64,000 bases of DNA from Ancistrus triradiatus (taxonomy: Eukaryota; Chordata; Actinopteri; Siluriformes; Loricariidae). Location of the stretch: assembly GCA_025084515.1 (NCBI GenBank), contig JAJAGP010002246.1, positions 1 to 64,000 on the forward strand, written 5' to 3'. The notes under the pieces were generated by a model. The model saw only the letters and a list, made by a program, of their open reading frames with translations, had not been told where the DNA came from and searched no databases. The position numbers and the translations under genes were made by a program. How positions within the stretch are numbered: position 1 is the stretch's first letter; every line of letters starts with the position of its first letter. Below, piece by piece: positions 51,801 through 61,248 of the stretch.

Positions 51801-54800
51801 CAGATTACAAACTTACATCTCTATTTCCTCAAAGGCATCTTCCAGTGGAGTCACATATCCCCTACAGAGATGACAGAACAGAGCAACAAAGGCAGTGTGA
51901 ACAAGAGCACGAGGAAACCATTCTGTACTTTAAAAAAAAAGTATTTGCCTCAAAGTTAAACACACCCCATAAATTGAGTCCATGAAGTGAAAAATATAAC
52001 TTTTCACATTGTACCCTTTAATCTTACTACACTACATTACTAAACTACACACTGTGGCTACTCTGGCTCAGACTTTAGAGCCAGCTGCTGGAGACAACAG
52101 TTCCTGAGGTTAGTCAAGAGACATCTAGAGAGCAATTTCATCTGCACCCAGTGGAATCTAGGTTAGACTCCTACAGCCCTCCTTCCCCCAAATATTGACC
52201 AGTAAGGGCAGGGTCAAAACAGAAACTAAGCTACACTTTGCACTTAAAATGGAGACACGCACTGGTCTATTTTGTATGAAGCTGGATCTGGATCATGTCC
52301 TGAGATGAGGCCTTCTGTTACACTCCTTGCTTTAGAGTGTACTCACACTAGGCACTCCCCCCAAAGCGCAGTTTGTTTAACTAGGTGGTGGAGAAAGTAC
52401 ACAAACCATGTAACTGAGTGAAAGTAGAGATACTCAAGATAAAACATTACTCCAGTAAACGAAGAAGTCCTCCCTTTAGACCCCCAATTGAGTAAAAGTA
52501 CAAAAGTATTTGCCTTCGAATGTACTCAAGTATCGAAAAGTACCATAATTTATTATGGCTGTAATGTCCTATTACCATTTTTGCAACAAGACGCTTACTT
52601 GATCATTTAATTATAGGTGAAAAGACTAGTGTCACTTGGCGCTTCTCGCTTACAGTTTTATGCACACATTAGGCAAAAGTAACGGTAGATTTTGCATAAT
52701 GTACTGTAGTTCAAAAAATCAGATATCTGACTTTGAAATGTAGTGGAGTTAAAGTAAAAGATCACCCAAAATTGACATACTGCAGTAAAGATACAAAGTA
52801 TAGTAACGAATTACATTTAATTTATTACTGTCCACCACTGGTCTGACTAGTGGGATGGCGATCCGTGCTTAGGCACGCTTGAAGAGGTTCGGGCGAGGGT
52901 TCAGTTGGACTCGGACACGGTACACATGTAGTGTGATCGTCTACTGTGCCTGAGCACACAACACACTGTCGGCTGCCTCTAAAAATCTTATACTTCCAGC
53001 ATGAGTAGCCAAAAATCGCTGCTTTGAATAATCAACAAATCTATAATAAAGGCGTAGTACGAGAGGGCCGTGTGTCAGTGCCCCCAAAACGACTCCAAAC
53101 AAGTCACAAAATCAGTACAACCATGAAGCTGTGCAGGCACAATTACCCTCCACAAAAATCTGCACCATGATGATGTACGCACACTTCGGCCCAGAACGTT
53201 AAGCACAGTGTGAGCACAGGCCAGTGGGGGAGTTGGGAGGAGGTACAATCGTGCACTGGTACGGTACAACGCAACTGGCATAGTGAGAGTACACCCTTAG
53301 TATCTGAGGACTATGCAAAACTGGGGAGAGTATTAACGTTCCTGCCATTTTAATTTTGCCAACAACAATGGACAACTGATGGACATTCTGAGAACACTTC
53401 GTCTGCAGAAGTGCAAATGCTAGTGCTTATAATAAAATAAGCATATTACAATTATATTACTGAAACTATTTCACTTTTGGGAATACACAACAAACATGAA
53501 ACTAATATAATGGCAGTGCTAGGGCGAAATTCACTGGAAAATTCACTCAGTGCAGTAGTGCAAAAACTGAAAATCTCTGATAGTCTACATATCTGAACAG
53601 TCACTGTTTAAGGGGCATTAGTACATGAACAGGAAGGTAGATGAGAAAGGCACAAAGGCACACAATTCACACTTTACCGGATAAACAACTCCTCTTCCAC
53701 ACTTTTCAGCAGTCTCCTTCATTGAACAAGATGCACAGGAGCAACAGAGGAAGAGAACAAGCAAACACAGGAATGGGAAGAAAGAACAGACACCCAAGAC
53801 AAAAGGTAAGATGGAAAAAGTGAGCACCGATACACACACATACGACAAGTTAGCAAGTGCTGAAGTGCAAACCACATGCTCAGACGGATTTATCAGAGGA
53901 TGGTATAAGGAAGGAAGGGAGGGCAGTGTGTTATGTTATAGAGTAGTGACTGGAGGCCACCTGCTGGGGGCTGGCTTGTTTATGGTCTCCATCCCAACTG
54001 TTTCTATAGTTACCTGGAGGAGATGCCGCCCTCTGCAAATGGGCTCCACTGAGAGGAGAACTCGCTGTCTTTGGTCACGTCCTGGGCAGAGTGACATCAT
54101 TTCATAACATCATTAATACCCTGGTGTCAAATCCCACAGCAGAAACTGTTACTTTGAGGTTGCCATTTCAGGAAGCCATGTGCGTAAATGACTGGTAATC
54201 ATACTTGGCATGCCTGGCAACTATTGGCAACTCTAGGGTATTGGAACAGGTATACGCAGGTTGTACTGACTCTGACGAAAACCATGTGATGTTTGTGCAC
54301 TCACCATTTCTGCACCTGCTTCGGTCTCCTTCTTGAGCGGAGGCCCAAACTTCAGCTTATCGACTGCAGTACATCAGAAACACAAAAAGCAACATTAATA
54401 TACTGAAATTCACATCATACAACCTTTATTTGTTGCCATGATCAACATCATCAATATAGCTTTACTAGGACTGAAGCCAGCAGGTGACACTGCGTCGCAT
54501 CCACCCGAGTCGTTGCTTTTGATCTTAAAAATGAAAATGATGCCCATTTAGATAAGTTAAATTTGTTTGTTATAAAACAGATTTAATGTTACAAAATGGG
54601 ATTAACTGATCCATGCTTAAAGCAGCTGAGCCTTACGAACACTTCACAACAACTGATTTCTGTATTAATGTGCAGTTTGCAGTAAGCAGTTTGTTTGCAG
54701 CATATTAAATATGCAAACTTCTGAGGTCAGTTTTGGTTTACACGGTGCATTATCTTTAAATGAATAGTCTAAAAAAAGAAATGGGGAGGAGACTAAAAAC

Positions 54801-57800
54801 TAAATGTGGATTGCTTGCCATTTTCCACTTTGGTGTGTGGAGTAATACAGATCTGTTGACTCTGAGTCACCAGTACAAAGTTACAGCAGATTCTTTGTAA
54901 ACTGTATGCCACACATTGCAGAACAGAAACAGCCTGCTGACTTTCATATGGGGCGGAACAGGTAAAGACTGCACTGCAGAAAAACCACTCATTACAAACA
55001 CTTAATACATTCATTTGTTAAATACTTGTTAATTTTTTTAATCAATGCATTATCACTGGTAGGCTGTCACAACTATTACATAATTGTGTTATTGCAATTA
55101 AAGATAATCACAGTAAATTACATTATTGTAATTTTGTGGGACTAAAATAATGTTCCACAGTTCAAAGATTTCTGCAGAATGTGAACGGGGGATACTGGGT
55201 TGAGGCAACTAATGAACTCTTCCATAAGTGAGAAAAAACCAGCAGCATAGACTATACAGTGGTGCTTGAAAGTCTGTGAACCCTTTAGAATTTTCTAGAT
55301 TTCTGCACAAGAACTAAAACATCAGATTTTCACACAAGTCCTAAAAGTGGAAAAAAACCCAGTTAAACAAATGAGATAAAACGATTATACTTGGTCATTT
55401 ATTAACTGAGGAAAATGATCCAATATTACATATTAGTGAGTGGCAAAAGTATGTGAACCTTTGCTTTCAGTATCTGGTGTGACCCCCCTGTGCAGCAATA
55501 ACTGCAACTAAACGTTTCCTGTAACTGTTGATCAGTCCTGCACACCGGCTTGGGGGAATTTTAGTCCATTCCTCCATACAGAACAGCTTCAGCTCTGGGA
55601 TGTTGGTGGGTTTCCTCACATTAACTGCTCACTTCAGGTCCTTCCACAACATTTCGATTGGATTAAGGTCAGGACTTTGACTTGGCCATTTCAAAACATT
55701 AACTTTATTCTTCTTTAACCATTCTTTGGTAGAACGACTTGTGTGCTTAGGGGCGTTGTCTTGCTTCATGACCCACCTTCTCTTGAGATTCAGTTCATGG
55801 ACAGATGTCCTGACAACAGCAGGTACCCAGATGCAGCAAAACAGGTGTAAACCATGATACTACCACCACCACCATGTTTTACAGATGGGATAAGGTTCTT
55901 ATGCTTAGGATTCTTATGTAAAAATTCTATTTTGGTCTCATCCGTCCACAAAACATTCTTCCAATAGCCTTCTGGCTTGTCCACGTGATCTTTAGCAAAC
56001 TGCAGATGAGCAGCAATGTTCTTTTTGGAGTGCAGTGGCTTTCTCCTTGCAACCCTGCCATGCACACCATTGTTGTTCAGTGTTCTTCCGATGGTGGACT
56101 CATGAACATTAACATTAGCCAATGTGAGAGGCGCCTTCAGGTGCTTAGAAATTACCCTGGGGTCCTTTGTGACACCAACTATTACACACCTTGCTCTTGG
56201 AGTGACCTCTGATCGACCACTCTTAGGGAGGGTAACAATGGTCTTGAATTTCCTCCATTTGTACACAATCTGTCTGACTGTGGATTGGTAGAGTCCAAAC
56301 TCTTTAGAGATGGTTTTGTAACCTTTTCCAGCCTGATGAGCATCAACAACTCTTTGAGGTCCTCAGAAATCTCTTTTTTCCTTCGTCCCATGATACACTT
56401 CCACAAATGTGATATGAAGAGCAAACTTTGATCGATCCCTGTTTTCTAAATAAAACAGGATGCCGACTAACTGTTAACCCTAGAGGTTCACATACTTTTG
56501 CCACTCACTAATATGTAATATTGGATCGTTTTCCTCAATAAATAAATGACCAAGTATAATGTTTTTGTCTCATCTGTTTAACTGGGTTCTCTTTATCTAC
56601 TTTTAGGACTTGTGTGAAAATCTGATGATGTTTTAGGCCATATTTATGCAAAAATACAGAAAATGGTTCACAAACTTTCAAGCTTCACTTTCAAGAACAT
56701 GTTGCCTACGTAACTTTTTTTTAAAATATAATCGACACCCATTACATCTCCAGAGAATCGTCATCTATTTAAGAATAGAATACGTCAGAGCCCTTGCATC
56801 CTTAGGCTCACGGCGGCTCAGACTGACTTCTGGCCTTTCTTCCTGTGAAGAAATACAGATACTTCGCACTTTCTCACCACAAGGGGGAGAAACGGGTTTA
56901 AAATTTCTTGAGAAGCCATGGCAGTCGGCAAGCACACTGTTATACAGGAACAGAACACGTGCAGACATCAAGTGCGTCAGAAACAGTCCACAGAGCCATT
57001 TAGGGCTAGAGACTGGCTGTACTCTGAGCACACTCCCAGACACCCACACATGCACAGCCATGCACAAAACACAAACAAGATAAGCAGTTTCTCTGTCAAA
57101 CAACTAGACAGATACTCAAATATTAACTGTTCATTTTCAAGGCAGTGTGGCTGCTGTTTATTTTTGGCCGAACAGCTTGAGCATTGTCGGTATAATGGTT
57201 AAACAAAGACTAAATGAGCATTCATTTCATTTAAAAAGGAAAAAACACCAGAACAATCTGATTTCCTGGTGCAGGTATATTAACAGTACCTTAGACACAG
57301 TATGTTATTTTTAATTAGAGCAGCTAATGTTTCATTTCTACTTCTCAGAATACATTCACCTTGATAGACTCCTCTTTAGAATGAAACTCAAGTACAATAG
57401 CATACCAGACCAACTATGCGTGTTGGTTTGTGGAAGCATTTGAAGTGAGCATGCCTGGGAGGATGTGAGAGAGAAACTGCTAATAAAGCAGAAGAGGCTG
57501 TACAGCAGAAACAAACTTCCATCTAAAGTGACATTTATTTTGACAGTAATATTCTAGCAGAAACTTCACCCCGAATACTGCTGCAGCCTACAGTACACCA
57601 ATCTCTTGGTGGTTTATTTCTATTGATAAACAGAAATGTACTTGGTCTGACCGCGTAACTACATTCAGAAGCGTGTACAACGCCAACAAAACCACATCGC
57701 ACAATTTCCCATCAGCCACCTTCACTGTTCAGTGCTGACATTTCACCGCACATACTAATACTCAGACACCTCCATGTGTAATTTATACTAAAAGGGTACA

Positions 57801-60800
57801 TATTTTCTCCTTCCTACAAATTATCTGGACCAGGCCCCCACACCCTCATCTACTCTAGCTCGAAATGGCTCTCCATTGCCGTCTATGTACCATAAGTTTT
57901 TGGAACAATCAAATATGCAGTCACATGACTAATCCATAAGCACATACTTTTTGAGCATTTAAAAAAAAAACCCAGAGGAATGACACTGAAAGAAACCATA
58001 AAGACTACAAATTAGAGCAACCAAATCAAAACTAATCTCATGATTTCTTAATGTCTGTGTACAAAAAGTATTTACACTAACGCATGGAATAACAAATGGT
58101 ATTTGCAGAGGTGGTGCAGGTTTATTGATCGTGTCCCAATCCTGTGTGTACAAGCACGTCTCTCACCCACTTTCCACTGAATACAAATACACTTTGTGCA
58201 ATCTCCTCTATCTAGATTTGGCATAAAAGGTAGTAGTGACTAATGCTAAAGGCATCATTTCCAATAAATACGATGTTACTAGGCTACTCTACAAGAAGTC
58301 ACGTTAATAACGCTGATCATCTCATTACCACCACATGTCAGGATGACTGATCGATTGATTGACTGGGGAAGGTTTAACCCCATGGAAAGAACGGCTATGG
58401 TGAACTTGTGTTGTCAGACTTGTGTTCTGATCTTGGGATCTTTATCTAAATGTGGGTTGCTAGCCCGGAAGCTGGCAAAAAAATAAATAAATAAATAAAA
58501 AAAATAGTTGAAGACTTTTGCCTTTAGATTAGATTTATCATCTACGCTGCCCAAGGAGGTTGGGTCCCTTTTTGAGTCTCGGTCCTCCCAATGTTTCTTC
58601 CTCATAACACTTAGTGAGTTTTTCCTTGCCACTGTCGCCCTAGGCTTGCTCAATTTGGGATTGGATGTAGATATTAGGAGATAATCTAAAATTGTAAAGT
58701 TGCTTTGAGACAATGCTCCATTGTAAAAAGCGCTATATAAATAAATATGACTTGACTTTGCTCCATCCCCATCCTCGAGGAGGGCTTTGCTCCATATGGA
58801 AAGGTTGACTTTGTACAGCTGGTTGTTGACCTGGGTGATAAATCCCACTTGAGACCTGTTCTTAATGTAGCACGTTATCATAGGTCTCACATCTTTTTGC
58901 AAGGTTTTGATGTTCGTCACTTGCAATCCTGTCTGCCTATTTAACTTTGCATGTCAAGAGCTGGACTATACTAGACAGTATGCAAACAGTCAGCTCTCGC
59001 TGTCAATGAGTAGGATATGAAAAGAATGTGCAGGCATAATGACCTGGAAGTCTTTGACAACAGAGGAACCATAAGCACCAGGTAACTGGATTGAAACCCC
59101 TCCAAAACTACAAGGCTTGTGGGGTGCTCCTGGTCAGCAGTGACGAGTACCTACGGCCGGCAGTGGGGGTTTGAGCTTGGGGCTCAAGGCTCATCAGTGC
59201 CTATCCTTCTATGCTACAAATCACATGTTTAATGCTAGATAAGTGAGGGAGGTGGTCTCAGCACACAGCACACCTCACCCTGCTGAGTATGGGGCTGCAG
59301 TCACAGACCGGCCAGAGAGCTGAACGTCCTAACCGGGCCACCATCAAAAGTAATAACAATGGGAACGAGCCCGCCAGAACTCAGTCATTCACTTTATCTG
59401 CTTAATCCTGGTCAGTGGGAAAGTCCGTGCCGAGCCGGCGTTACAGGGTACAAGGCAGGAACAAATTCACCAAACTTGAATCAGTTTGGTTATTGGAAAC
59501 AAGGCCTACATACATTAAATACAAAAGTTTAAAAGCCTTTCAAGGATTTTTTCCCCCGGTTGGCCATTTCTTCCACCATCACCACCTTCTTATTTGCTCT
59601 AACACATGGTTTAATGTTTTTCTCCATTTTGCTGTCTTCTGAGCGGATTCAACTAAATAAGGGGAAATAACAGTAAATGGAAATTCAAAATATCTCACGC
59701 CGTGTATTGCAAGCTGCAAGATGTAACCTACATGAAAAACCAATGAAGTCAAGTCAAGTCAGATCTATTTATATAGCGCTTTTTACAATGGAGCATTGTC
59801 TCAAAGCTACTTTACAAGTTTAGATTATCTCCTAATAACTACGTCCAATCCCAAATTGAGCAAGCCTAAGGCGACAGTGGCAAGGAAAAACTCCCTGAGT
59901 GTTATAGGAAGAAACCTTGGGAGGACCAAGACTCAAAAAGGGACCCAACCTCCTTGGGCGGCGTAGATGATAAATCTAAGAGCGAAAGTCATGGAGTCAA
60001 ATGAAGATTTTCTGAAGAAACTATTAAGATTTTCTTAAAATAATATTTGAGATCTTAAGTGTTTTTGAGAACTGCACATAAAGGACATTCTTATGAACTT
60101 CATAGTGTTTGTCTTAAGAACGCTTTTGTGAAAATTGAGTATGAACCTGTCGATTCAGCATATGTATGACTTTCATTTTAACATAACTGAACGGGTGCGC
60201 AAACATAACGTGTGGAAAAAGCCATGACTGTGTTCCAAACCACACATAACATACTAAATTGCATGTCTAAATAATGACTGCTGGCCCTCTGCTTGGTTGA
60301 CATGCAATTTAGTGTCCCACTGACGCACTCGACTTGCTCTTTAAAGGGTTTGGATGTGGATCCTTGTGAAGCCTTGTGAAGCTGATCACACAGATTTGAC
60401 AAGATCAAGCAGATTTGACAACACTGATGATGTCAGAGAAAAGGGTTTTAGAGGAAAAAAAAAACAATTCTATGGTTCTGTGGGCCTCCAGGGCTCCTGA
60501 TCTCATCACCTGATCTATGGTGTAAAGCCTTAAGAAATCTCACATACCAAATCTAAACTATAGGCAGCTCCTATGTGGCATGGTACATTGGGTTCATTAT
60601 GAAGAATCTACCAAAACTTTGAAGACAGCAGCTGTGACCTGAACACAGGTTTCTCTCAGACACGCCAAGCGAGAACAAATGCATGGTGACTAAGTCGAGG
60701 GGAATGTGATTCAGCAGGTGGTACTGTTCACTTACAGTCAAGCTCTGAGCGGGTTTTCTCAGCCCGAGGATTCTTGTTGTGGGTTGAACGGATGGTTTTT

Positions 60801-61214
60801 TGCTGAGGCGGGAGCTAGAGAGCGAGAGAGAGAGACTGCAGTTAGAGAGGATAATGCAACAGCACTTCACCACATCAATGCATAGGGCAAAGTTTCACAA
60901 GTGAAAGAGAACAAGTGAGGGACAGTGCAACTGATCTGCTATGCACTGAACATGCAGGCTGAATGAAGAGTCTTGGCAGAGGCACAGAGACGTCACGGAC
61001 TGTTACCGGCTAATGATCAGGTTGAACAAAGAAGCATGGAATCACAGGATACACCACATGCCACTTTCTCTCTCTCTCACACGGACACTGTGCTTATTAC
61101 CTCCAGGTCATCCTCGTCCTTCTCCATGTAGACAGGAGGGTCTGGGTTGTTCATCTTATCCAGCAGCTCCACTGCAAGTCTACGACTCAATCCTGACTGA
61201 CCCACAAACATGTG

Positions 61215-61248
<34 letters not shown>

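Noticed and set aside
53075..53281. Candidate PPP-rich MAP4K5 exon (VPPPNSPTG, minus strand)
   Set aside because: No flanking splice sites, and the segment belongs to the repeat at 52336-53300; the true PPPLPPK exon is at 49992.
56646..57083. 145-codon plus-strand open frame
   Set aside because: Starts in the Tc1 end, antisense to MAP4K5, and has no family resemblance.
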